Source of the DNA: Mangifera indica
Lineage: Eukaryota > Streptophyta > Magnoliopsida > Sapindales > Anacardiaceae
Direction of reading: 5' to 3'
Length of the DNA: 64,000 nucleotides
NCBI RefSeq assembly: GCF_011075055.1
Contig: NC_058154.1
Coordinates: forward strand, 5,319,501 to 5,383,500
Shown here: positions 37,302-49,600 of the stretch, piece after piece
Numbering within the stretch: the first letter of the stretch is position 1
Layout: every line of letters begins with the position of its first letter
Program-made: the position numbers and the translations under genes
The notes under the pieces: model-generated
Seen by the model: only the letters and a program-made list of their open reading frames with translations
Told to the model about the DNA's origin: nothing
Databases searched by the model: none

Positions 37302-37650
37302 TTCCTTTAAACCAAAGGAAACGTTAGTCCACAATATTCATTCGCTGGTTACACCTCAGATTCTTCTGATTGCGCCGATCCTTGTCTAAAAATTCTAAGG
37401 CTGGTCTCTGGGCTACCACGAGAGCAGAGGTTAGAGGTTAGGTGAAGTAGGCTGTTTCATACGTAAGCGGGAGCAGGAATTCAAAGTAGTTAGAATCGAG
37501 GGATGATGTCAGATTTAGTATTTAGAGCAAGGCTTTAAGTATTTATATTTGATAGCTGTCAGTCTTCCTTCCTGCACCCGCAATAGCTCAATTTAAATAC
37601 ACACGATGCACCGTTTGACTGTCTGCAACTACAAGACTTTTGAGGGAGCA
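37302..37650 (+). promoter_or_regulatory. Proximal promoter and 5' UTR of the NodGS-type gene
   Basis: This short stretch lies between the foldback MITE (ending near 37301) and the chosen start codon. A TATA-like run (TATTTATATT) sits at about 37540-37549, roughly 60-110 bp ahead of the two candidate ATGs. An in-frame stop at 37594-37596 limits any N-terminal extension to the ATG at 37606. The ATG at 37651 has a purine at -3 and G at +4. No operator-like motif was recognised, and the transcription start cannot be placed from sequence alone. Confidence 0.35.
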
Positions 37651-40600
37651 ATGGAGTTTACGGAGCTAAGAGAAGCCATAGAGAAGATTCAGTTGGTGGA
37701 CGGCCATGCTCACAACATAGTCGCCCTTGACTCCACCTTTCCTTTCGTCAATTCCTTCTCTGAAGCTCACGGTGACGCCTTGTCTGACGCTCCTCACTCC
37801 CTTTCCTTCAAGGTCCTTGCTATCGTTCGCTTAACTTTACTCATTATTGACTGTCGTTTTGCTATATGTTTATGACTACTTCTATTTGATTTTAGTTAAA
37901 AAGAAAATTAATCAAAGACTTTGGAGAAGTGAAATTTGTGTCTTGTAAAGGATTTGGTTTCGGATTCTATGCTTTATTTTAAATTGTGTAAAATGATTAT
38001 ATAATATTTCTGATAGACTTGGTTGCTTTGTTAATACCGTTGTTATATCTTGTCGTAACTGTCAAATCAGTGAAATACAACTATGATGAATGTCTCTCTT
38101 CTTATTTTCTTATGATGCATTCTTATTTGGTAACCTTCAAATTTTGTACTGAGTTGTATTTAGTTTGTTATTAAAGAGGAATTTGAGGAATATTGCTGAA
38201 TTGTATGGCTGTGAATCAACTTTGCAAGTCGTTGAAGAATATCGCAGATCCTCAGGGTTGGAATTCATTAGCTCTGTATGCTTTAAAACTGCGAATATCT
38301 CAGCTGTACTCATTGATGATGGATTAAAGTTGGACAAGAAGCATGACCTTGAATGGCATAAAAGTTATGTTCCATTTGTTGGTAGAGTATTGCGCATTGA
38401 AAGTCTGGCAGAGGAGATTCTAGATCAAGTGAGATACTTTATTAATGTTCAGTTTTGACTTAGAATTATCCTGTAGTTATTTATTTAGTGATAAAATTAT
38501 ATGTATCCAGTTTTGAGTACTTAACTAAGTATCCAAATGATGTGTCATCATATGATTGAGTGATTTTGAATTGAGAATAAAGTAATACCTAATCACATGA
38601 TAACATATTACGTATTTGAGTACTCAAAATTGGGTATACATATTATAGCTCTTTATATAATGAGCCAATGTTATAATGTAATTGCGATTTATGTGCTATT
38701 GTTTATCATCCTACTTTTCTACTATTTCATAATATATCTATTGTTCTGTTGCTACATTTCAGGTATTACATAATGATTTTTGTTGAATTTCAACTTCGTA
38801 GAAGTAGTTCAAAATAAGGGGAAGATGTGATTTTAATTATCCTTAATGTTTTTTCTTTGCCTTTACTTGATGCTTTTTCTGAGATTGACTATTGGCAAGT
38901 GATGAGGGAAATATATAATAATTTAATTTAACCTCATAGTCAATTTGTTTCCCTAATGGCTGGATGACGGAGCCCTTATGGCTACAATAGGAATTTACTC
39001 CACTTTGTAGCCAATTTTTTGATCCTATGGCATGTAATCATCCTACCAAACTAGAATACTATATGGTACATAATTGACTTTTCTATAAGGGTGGTTGGTC
39101 ATTACTACTAATTGACCATGTGTTGAGTAATTCCTTAGGGAGTTCATGACACCTCTACAAGGAGACATTCAAGGTTTTTGTGAACTTATAAAGGGATGAA
39201 GAATAGTATTATGAAATATGTGGCAACCTGTGAAGTATGCCAACAACAAAAATATAAAGAAACCTCGCTAGCTGATCTATTTCAACGTTTGGTGCTGTCG
39301 ACGACTGTTTGGGTAGATTTATCCCTAGACTTCATCTTGGGGCTTCCAATATTGTTGGGGTTTGATACATTATTGTAGTGGTTGATAGGTTCTCTAAATA
39401 TGGGATTTTCTCCTACTTAAACATCTTTTTTTCACTAGAATGAGTGGCTGAGATTTATGCTAAAAAAGGTCGTTCTCCTCTATGCTATATCTTGGTTTAT
39501 CGTAAGCAACTAAGGTCCAACTTTTTTTTGGGGGTAACGAGGAACTCTACTTGAGCTGGGCCACCCCTTAGTGATAAAACTGACTACACCAAATAGGTCA
39601 AACCTTGGTTCTAGTGATTAGTCTCACAATTATTGAACTAGATAGATCAAGAGTATTTTTTTGGTATGTTGTCAGGGGGGACTTGAACCTAAGCTTTCCA
39701 CTTTCAAAGCCCACCCCTTTACCACTCAAGGCACTCCTTGGGGACAACTAAGATCCAACTTTCCTTAGACTAAATATTTTTTTTGGTAAGTAAGAAAATA
39801 TATTAAAACAAAAAACTCAACAAGCCTTTGGATGAAAGGACTTGGGAACAACCTAAGCTCACCCTATCCAACGGGCAGTGACAACAAACCAAAAGACTAA
39901 GGTTGGCAAAGTCTACACTTGCTACATTTATAGCAAGAAAGAGTCCACTCCTCTTGAAGGTTTATCAATATTCCTACGATGATAGGGCTCAAGAGGAGGA
40001 CATTACAACCACTAATCACATAAACATTAACAAGGGAGTGCGTTTGCCAGCCCTGACTACTTACAAAAAGCAAAAGATATCTACAATGCACAAAAATTCC
40101 ATTGAGCTAGATTTTTTAAATTACAAGGAACCTATTTGGGAATGAGCTTAGCATACCATCCTGAAACTGATGGTTAGACAAAGGTTGTGAATAGGTGCAT
40201 TAAAATTTACGTTGTTTTACAATAGATTAACCAAATAATGGAGTCATTGGGTCCATTGGCCACAGTGTTGGTACAAATTTTTAATTCAATCCATTATGAA
40301 ATAGATGCCCTTCCAAATTTTGTATAACCAACCACCCTATAAGTTTCTTCGTTTTCTTCTAGGAGAATCAACGATTGACGGGATTGCTATTGTGTTGGAT
40401 GATTGCAATGAGGTGATGCATCAACTCCACTATAACCTTGAACGGGCACAACACCACATGAAGGAACAAACATATTCATGTTGCCTTTTTTTCTCTTGAT
40501 ATCCCCTCACTTTTACAATATGTTTCATATTACAAATAAGTTTCGTTCAGTAGCTTATTATGTGAGGTTATCTAAGGGGTCTTGTGTCTATCTAGTATTT

Positions 40601-43600
40601 CATGTTTCTTTAAAAAGGTTGTTTGCGATCATTTCCAAGGTTGCTAGCTTCCAGCAGGATTGGAGATTGAATTAATTGTTGAGATAGAACCATTTGCGGC
40701 ACTAGCCTTTAAGGACGTCATGCATGATGAAGTCTCCACTCAACAAGTCCTCATTCAATAGAAAGAATAGTCGATAAGCAAGGTAACCTAGGAAGAGCGA
40801 GACACTTTTCAAACACGATTTCCATTGTTCAACTTTGTGGACAAGACTATTGCAAAGGGAAAGGAATAGTTAGGCCCTTGATTATAGCAACATATCACAA
40901 GAGGCAACAAAAGGATAAAGAGATGAAAGTTTGCATAAGAAGGGAAATAGGAAAAAAGATGCAAGGAAGGTTAGAAGAGAAGATACGACAGAAGGAAATT
41001 GCTGAATAAGGCAAGAAGAGATATTGTAGCTTGTGGAAAAAGGTAGAAAAGCTATTGATATGGCAGATGGTGTAAAAATGCAAGAAAACTACTAATACGA
41101 CAATTGGTGGAAAAGAGGAAGGAAAGCTATTGATATAGCAAATTAGGTTTAATAATAAAGTAGGGTATTTATTTAAGCAAGTGAAGGAAGGAATGCCATT
41201 CACTTGTTGATTAAGTTCCTTGCAAGCAAAAAAGCTTTTACAAGCACTGTAATAATCCAACAAAACACATGATTAACAAAATATGTGGATGCAATTTTCT
41301 TTCTTTCAATATCAGTATTCTTATCATAATTTTGGGTATCCTTCTTACAATTTGCTTGAGAGATTTTAGATCCTATCAAATGCACCTAAATATCACTATG
41401 AATAAGTATAAAGGGACATGATTCTTTGTATGATTTGATTGAATAAGACACACGGGTATCCTTTTCTATTTGAAAAATTTCACAAGATAATGAATTCAAA
41501 ATTTTATTCAAAAATCATTTAGGGCACAAATGTTTTAGATAATTAAAATTGTGACGACCTAGTCTATGGTGCCATATTCTGATTATATTATTACTAAAAA
41601 ATTTGAATGTCACCACAAGTGGCAATAAATATAACATGACAATTGCTTTTTGAAGTTATTTTACTAATTGATTGTAGATATCATGACAGATTTGAGACTA
41701 GAAAACACTAAATGAAGTATAAGCAAATTTGAAAATCGATTAGACACTGTCATGTGGTTTGATGCTCCTAAATCCATGATCCAAGGTTCGTAAAACTTAG
41801 TTCTAATATTTTGAGAATTGAAAGTAGTTCAATATGCGATCTAAACTCCTTACCAAAAATGATGTGATGATCCAACACTTCATTAGTAGAGATGAGCCCA
41901 TCTAATCGGAGTATGTAATACTCCCTCTATAAAGTATTGCCCTTCAAAAGAAGATGTTACTGCCTAGACTATTAGAGAATGTGTAGACTTAAAAACTTGA
42001 ATCATTCAAACTCATAATTTCATCATAACATTAAAATTATTGAAATAACTTAGCATAGTCAAACTGCGGAATCATGACAAAGGATGTCCATAAATACAAG
42101 AAAGCACCATCCAAACATAAATATAATGTGTAGTTGAATACATCTTATTAAAATTCTTATACATAAATTGAAAATGCCATAATGACAGAAATGCCTTTAG
42201 CTACTTTATACTAGTTGACCTTTACTTGCCTCGCAACTATCACGATCACCGGTATTTGCACACATGAAAGTAGGAGAGCTAGTGACAAAACACTTCGTAA
42301 GTAAGAGATTCTACTACTAATTTTACATATTTTCTAAAATACCCCTGGCTCGGCCCGTGCTATCTTTGTCATCTAAAGTCTATTACTAAACTCCCATTAG
42401 GATGATTATGGATCCTGTAACTCATAATTGTAATTGTCATTGTACTTTGAAACATCTAGATTACATATTATAACTCTTAGATCAAAATATGTCCCTTTCG
42501 GTCACCAAGGAACCACTCCTAGATCTCTAACTAGTATGAATATATCATCTCTAGGTGAAAACTCTATCATCTGGAAGTTATGTCCTATAGTTGCTGATGT
42601 GAAATCATTTGTAGTCACATCAATTGTATACTAGGCCAATCGAATTGGATCGAATACAAGGATTTGACATTTTGTCCATGTGAACACTCGTTATGCAGTC
42701 CTCTCACCTATACCACTATTGGACTGTTGAACATTATTATAACTGGACTTTATTGTAAGCTTGTACCTTACTGTGGGTATGGTGTCCTGCTGTAGATGTG
42801 CCCTATTGAGGGTGGTGTGGAAAATATGTATTTACGGTGCCCCTTCGTAATGACCCTGTGATGTCTAGCATGCATGTATCTTGAGCCTCAAATTACCTTA
42901 GACTCATCTTAGCTTTCACCTTAATCATAACTCGTGTCCTAACATAATCTCATCTCTTAGGTACATTGGGTTTACTGCATATCTAGAATCTCTATACTGT
43001 CTCTTGGGATGACCCATAACCTAGTTTTCTTTTTCTTTCTCTAATTTGCCCTTTAGACATGGGTATCCCTCTTACGGTACACGGGTATGTGCTACTCCTT
43101 TATACTTTGCACACCCTTCATTCACTGTGAAATCTCATGTTTTACGTTAAATACACACAGGAATGTGTCCCTCCAGGGACAGGCATGTGCTTACTTACAT
43201 ACTTAAAATTTTCCTAAACTTCACTTTGACCTTTGCACTTCTTAGGGATATTCTAATCATTTCACACCACACATGGTTGTACATATGACATAGATGGATG
43301 AATTTTGTGCACTAGTTGACCGCTCAACTGCCAACGACGTCCAACAGTTGTTGGAAAGCTAGAAAAACTCAATCTAAAATCTAGGTTTCATGCACATGGG
43401 TAGCACCTGATTGTGTGATGAACCCAAAATATAGAAGATTAGACCTAAAATTGCAAGCAGTTCATCCCTATGTGATTTCTATCACATTTTATCAAGTTTT
43501 GTATATTTCCAAGTGCCTACACAATCCCTTAAACACTATAATACTTGCATAGTTAGAGTTTATTTATCGGAACAAAATTTCCATGAATTTAACTCACACA

Positions 43601-46600
43601 TCAAGAGTACATAATCACCTTAACCCAATCATCAAACATTATAAGCGTCCTCACGTAACAAATATTCAGAATAGCAACATCTTAGTTTCCAACATGGATT
43701 GTCATTAATCGATCTTCCAAAACAAGAATCGTTAACTCAAACGTGGTAATCTAACAATTTTCCACATTCACACAAAATCACAATTCAATAACATAGATCA
43801 ATTGACCATACAACCTGCAGAGGGAAGACCCACAATCCACCATAGAATTGTGCAAAAACCGAAGTAGAGAAAACCTACTTATCTAAAAAACGTGTTGCTT
43901 GGAGACTTGGGTTTACTCTCTTTCTCCCCTTCTTCTTCCTATTGTAATTGCTGCCTTCTTTGTTGGAAAAACGCATTGGATTCTACCACCAACGATCAAA
44001 AATCACCCAAACCTCTCCTCTCTTTTTCTGTAAAGATTTGTGCTTTTGATTAGGGATAAAGATCCCTAAAGCGCAACTAACATGTCAAATATAAACTTAT
44101 AGCATGTAACGCCACACATAGGTGTGTGCCTTCCCCACACATGGTCGTGTATCACTTAAATTAAAAATATCGCAACGTTTAACCATTTCGGCTGACGTGA
44201 CAACAAACACACAGGTATGACCATCCCATGCATGGTCGCCCTTCCCATGAAATTCATAATTTAACATTATTTCACATAAACATGCTCATACATCAACAAT
44301 GATCACATAAAATGACTATTGTGCCATTGAGATGTACTTGTGGGTGTTATGAGTATCTCATCCTCCACAACCTCAGCACAAAGCCAACATGACTAGTGAC
44401 TTCTGTAGCACTTATGCATGCTGGAAATGTAAGAAGACATTGTAACACCCCCTTTTAGAAGTATTACCCTTCAGAGGGAAGTGCTACTAACAATGATAAT
44501 AAAAACAATTATTTAAATAAAAATAAAAATAAATACATAATCTTAATGATAAAAGACCAAAATATCCTTTATTAAAACCAAGTGTGGAAAACGTGCAAAA
44601 GATGTCTTTAATACAAATAAATAAAAATACTCATGGTTCATCGTGATTTATTAAATATATAGTATGCTGAAAACATGAAAATACATAGTAATTTGAAATG
44701 ACAATAAAGCCCTTCATTGCTCACGCCTGTCGAACCTCGCACCTTGACCATCATTGGGTTATATCTCTTGCAAAACATACAAAATTGGAAAATGTGAGTG
44801 ATAAACACTCAGTAAGTAGGAATATAAAATATACTTTGCTTAATTCTTATTTTGCTCTATGATTAAGTTCACCCTAACTAGTCATCAAGAGTAAGCTGTT
44901 TACTTAATCTTGATGACTTGAACTCATACTTAACTGTCTAAAACTCGAGATCTACTGAGTCCCTCAAGTTTGCCTTATACCTTTATCCCTCCCGTTGGGC
45001 CTTTATTGACCCTTCAAGGTCTTAACTAAATAGACTCTTTATAGGTGAAAACTTCCTTAAAATTGAATTGTAAGTGACTTGCTAATCAAACTAAGTTGAA
45101 ACAAGGATCTAATACCTTGACCATGCAAGGTTATACACACAACATAAATATACACATAATTTTTCATGCAACCTAACCATGGCTCATCAACATATGGCAA
45201 GAATCATTGCATTAACTAGCAAAGACATTCCAATCAACATAGATTATCATAAAAACAAACACATGATCTCATTAGAGAATCAAAGAAAACGTTTTCTACT
45301 TATCTTATGTGGAATTCAACACTTAACCTAGCTGTCGGACAAGTCTTCTCTTTTTACGATTTCCTTTCCTCGAACCATGCCGAAAGCTACCATCTAGAGC
45401 TAGAAATTGCAGTGTTGAACTTCTTCTCTCTAACGCATCCAAATGTCGGATTGAGTCATTTTCGTAGGTTTTGAAAAAATATCCCTAGTATCATGATAAC
45501 ATGCCCTTTGCAAAATGTAATTTCCATTACCGTATGAATGACCATTTGCCCTACAGGTGAACGGTCATTCATTGTGTTTAAAATTGCAAACTTGACTTTT
45601 ATCTAGCTTATTGATGTGGAAGGCTATGAACGATCGTTTATGGACTCATGAACGATTGTTCATGGGATGAAATTAATTATTACTATTTAATTTCTACTCA
45701 TTCTAGTCCACGATCAATTTGGGTTAAGATTTACTACTAGAAATGACTATTTTACCCCTAATCATACTTATGGGTGTTATAGGCGTGATGTATTCCATGA
45801 AGCCGTAAGAGTCATATTTTATTGACTCAACTTCGAATGGCAAGACTTGCGAAGTGTGCTTGGTTGCTAGTGAATGTGTATTCGTGCTTGAAGTTGTCGT
45901 TGAAGAGGCAAATTTGGTGATAGATCTACTAGAGAGCAAATTGAGTAAAGCGGTCGTGTCAAAGATTTTTTTTGGAGTTTTTGACTACTTTTGAAGTATC
46001 CTGACAGTGGTGAAAGAAGATCTACAATTTTTGGCAGCTTTTGAGAATTTCTGCTATTGATTAGGAGAAATTTGCAATTTTTGGCAGATTCTAAATAGAA
46101 TTTGGCAAATTTTAGTAGATCGACAGGTTATGAGAACACTTTAGGGTTTCCGGTGAGATTGTGGTTTTTTCAACAAGATTTTCAAAAGGTGAATATGGAT
46201 TTTTGACAAGGCTTAGACAATCTTTGATTGTTTCTAATGAGGTTATGGATGTTGGAGACTAAAAGAAAAAGAGTTTAGCATCTAATAAAAGTGAGTAAAA
46301 TGAGTGGTATATTAGTATGGTGGATTAAACTTTAATACAAGTAAATTGGTTTTGTATAATATGAGTTTTGATCTCTACACTTATAGGCTTAATATATTTC
46401 TGACATGGTATCAAAGCATAAACCAAACGGCGGGTTTAACAGTCTAAAGTGTTTTTAAATACAAGTGTCAATGCACCAGTCCAAACAGACTCAGCCAAAC
46501 AACGGGCCTAAAAGCCTATAATGGTTGTACTTGAGGGAGGGTATTTGAGAGTAAAAGAGAAAGAGTCTCTTATCTAATAAAAGTGAATAAAGTGAGTGGT

Positions 46601-49600
46601 ATATAAGTGTGGTGGATTGGATCTTAACACAAGCAAATTGGTTTTGTGTAATATACGTTTCAATCTCCACACTTATAGGCCTAATATATTTCAACACACT
46701 CTTATGCCTTTTTACGTTTGAGGAGATTTTTTGATGACTATTCCAACGACTATTCCAACAAGGTGACTATTCTAGCAATAGGAAATATTTAATTTTCTCA
46801 AAATTTTTGCTTTGATGATGTTGATGGCTTTATGGCCAAAAAAATTACGATATTTTAAACGCTCAGCTTTCATATCGTGTAGTTTGTGAAAAAATTTTCT
46901 AGATTTTATTCATGAATGATTATAGCATATTTATGAAGAATAAAATATACATAATATTGTTATACAAAAGTAAGGAAATAAACTCCTAAGTTGGAGGATT
47001 TTCCAAATTCTTATTTTTTACATTCCTAAACTAAACAAATAAATCTCCTAAATATCAATCTTTAAAGACTTTTCCTAATATAACTTGAATCATAATTAGT
47101 AACCGTAGGTATGTTTCCAAAATTTTGCAATAGGCTGCTAACGGCTTTCAATTTTCTGTTCATGATTTAGGCAAAAATGGGATAGTATGTTAAACTGAAC
47201 TTCACTGCCATATTAACCTTATCTCACATGAATTTTCATAATGTTATTTCTTTTATTATTCTGACTTTGTGTTTTACAGGAGATGCCAGATGGATCTGAT
47301 TGGAGATTGGATACGTTCACTGAAACATTTTTGGAAACCTTGAGGTCATATCCTTTCGGTTAGTTTAGATATTTGAACCATGCTGCCTTTTGGTAGCTGT
47401 AGATGGTGTTGCACAAGGTACATGTTTTTACCATACAACAGCTTAACCACTAGTTCTCCATATCTTTGAGATGAGTATGGGCAGTGAGATTTATTTTAAA
47501 AATTAGATGATGGGTTTACAAAGTCTATGCTTCTAAATTTCTATTGTGTTTGTATCATCTAATGATAGATGCTGATAGACAAGAAAATATTCACTGATTG
47601 GTTTCCTTAAAACCTCTGTTACATTTGCTGATAAAATTGTTAGCTTGAAAAGCATAGCTGCATATCGTAGTGGTTTAGAAATTAATACTCAAGTGACTAA
47701 AGAAGATGCTGAGGAAGGTCTTACTGAAGTTTTAAGTGGTGAGTATAGCATATTGATTAAGAACGTTCCATAGTCTCACTGTGAATGATAATCATTTTCT
47801 TTTGCCAGTTGGAAAGCCAGTCCGCATCACAAATAAAAGCCTTATTGACTACTTATTCATACGTAGTTTGGAGGTTGCTGTATGTTTTGACTTGCCATTG
47901 CAAATACACACGGGGTAATAAAACATTTGATTTTGTTTGGCTTCCTTTGATGCTCTGATTAATGGTTGGAAAATGTAGACAAGAAATTAAAAAAATGAAG
48001 TTGAGACTGTCTGTGAATTTCAACTATGTTAGCTTTATTTGAGCTATAAATTTAAGTTTGTCGAGGAATACTTTGTTGCATGGGTGCTCAAGTCATTGCT
48101 AGAAATTGACTTCATATCTTGAAGTTGAGATCAATTTATGTCCGGGAATCGGGCCAACCTGGTCTGATCTACGTCTTTGGACTCTTGGACAGCTCATAAA
48201 AATTTGAAATTATTTTTCTTTTTGCTATGATAAGCCATCAACAGGACATAAAGCAACACGTATGCTGATTTAGTATTGCAGGTCCTAGGTAATGACATTG
48301 TTCTTTTTCTTTCCTATCAGCTTTGGAGACAAAGATTTGGATTTACGGATGGCCAATCCCCTTCATCTCCGAAAACTTCTTGAGGACAAGAGGTTTTCTA
48401 GAAGCCATATAGTGCTGTTACATGCATCATACCCATTTTCAAAAGAAGCCTCATATCTAGCATCTGTCTATAAACAGGTAAAATTTTCTGTTATGAATCA
48501 GTTTTACTTGTGTGTTCCCAATGTTCAGTTACCAAATTTCTGGGCAAATAATCCAATGCCATTACTTTCAGGTGTACCTTGACTTTGGGTTGGCTATTCC
48601 TAAGTTAAGTGTTCATGGGATGATCTCCTCGATCAAAGAACTTTTAGAGCTAGCCCCAATAAAGAAGGTGACAACATTTTCTCAACAATCTTTTTTCCAG
48701 GAGAACATTGGTGTTTGATGTACAGAAGCCTCTAAAAAGGATAATTGTCTGCAATGAAAATGAGCCTTAAAAATTCTCTAAAAAGGATTTTTTTTTTTTT
48801 TTCACTTAAAGTGGCATCTTTGAAGATTTTACTACAAGAGATGTCTATTCTGTTGTCAAGAACCTTTAAAAAATTACAAAAATTATTATTTAATTGAGGC
48901 ATTTTGTGACAAATATCCTTTTTTTCCTCCACTATTATTTTCCTGCTATTAATATGTTTTATTCTTCACTAAAAAAATCTATCTCATAATAATGGTTATC
49001 TACATGTTTGAATTGTTTCAAAAAATTATCCACTTCTTTGTTAGAAGTTGTATCTTGACTCTGTTGATAATGTATAGAAAGACGAGGAGTTTCCCTAATT
49101 TATGTATGAATAACTTGCATAGTTTCTACTAAAAACTACCATTCTTAAACACAAATAACCTTGCAGGTCATGTTCAGCACCGATGGCTATGCATGTCCAG
49201 AAACTTTCTATTTAGGTTTGTTCAAATTATCATATTTATTGAATATTACCACACATGATCTCTATTATAAGTTTGATCTTTAATGTTCTCGATGTATTGC
49301 AATTATAAACTCTTCATATTATATTTTAGTTGGTTACTCTGTCTTGTAATCAAGATCTAGATTGATGAGCATTAGCTAACTATTTAAATCAATTGATGTC
49401 TTTTTGTGCTTTCAGTTTTTTTGGAAATATATTATCTCTTTTGAAAATTATTGTTTTTTTTAGGTGCAAAAAAGGCACGCGAAGTTGTCTTCTCTGTCCT
49501 ATGCGATGCATGCATTGATGGTGATCTCTCTGTTGTTGAAGCTATTGAAGCAGCTGAAGATATTTTTGCTCAAAATGCAATCTACTTTTACAAAATTAAG

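Larger units (their letters stand above)
39130..40870 (+). pseudogene. Gypsy integrase-to-chromodomain remnant in intron 2
   Basis: Reads YVATCEVCQQQKYKETS (zinc-finger end), WVDLSLDFILGLP (integrase core), AYHPETDG and VVNRC, MPFQILYNQPPYKFLRFLLG, VAYYVRLSKGSCVYLVFHVS, and a chromodomain tail VLIQWKE near 40750. It is broken by stops and by a SINE and a LINE-like insertion. It is unrelated in sequence detail to element G and runs in the same direction as the host gene. Confidence 0.8.
38429..47279 (+). other. Intron 2 of the NodGS-type gene, 8.85 kb, transposon-filled
   Basis: The intron starts GTGAGA after a CAA codon and ends TTTTACAG before GAG, in phase 0. It contains a gypsy pol remnant with a SINE and a LINE-like tail, a minus-strand copia protease scrap, two gypsy LTRs and a TRIM. 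It makes up over 40 percent of the gene span. All insertions lie away from the splice sites: the nearest recognised repeat (the TRIM) ends 583 bp before the acceptor. Splicing across it is inferred from family conservation of the flanking exons. Confidence 0.85.

Noticed and set aside
39679..39740. tRNA gene on the minus strand
   Set aside because: A and B boxes are present but there is no cloverleaf or acceptor stem; the A-run tail and 15-bp flanking duplication show a SINE.
47345..47643. GT-AG as the main form of intron 3
   Set aside because: It would delete eight family-conserved residues, and its donor and acceptor are weak compared with the perfect U12 signals.
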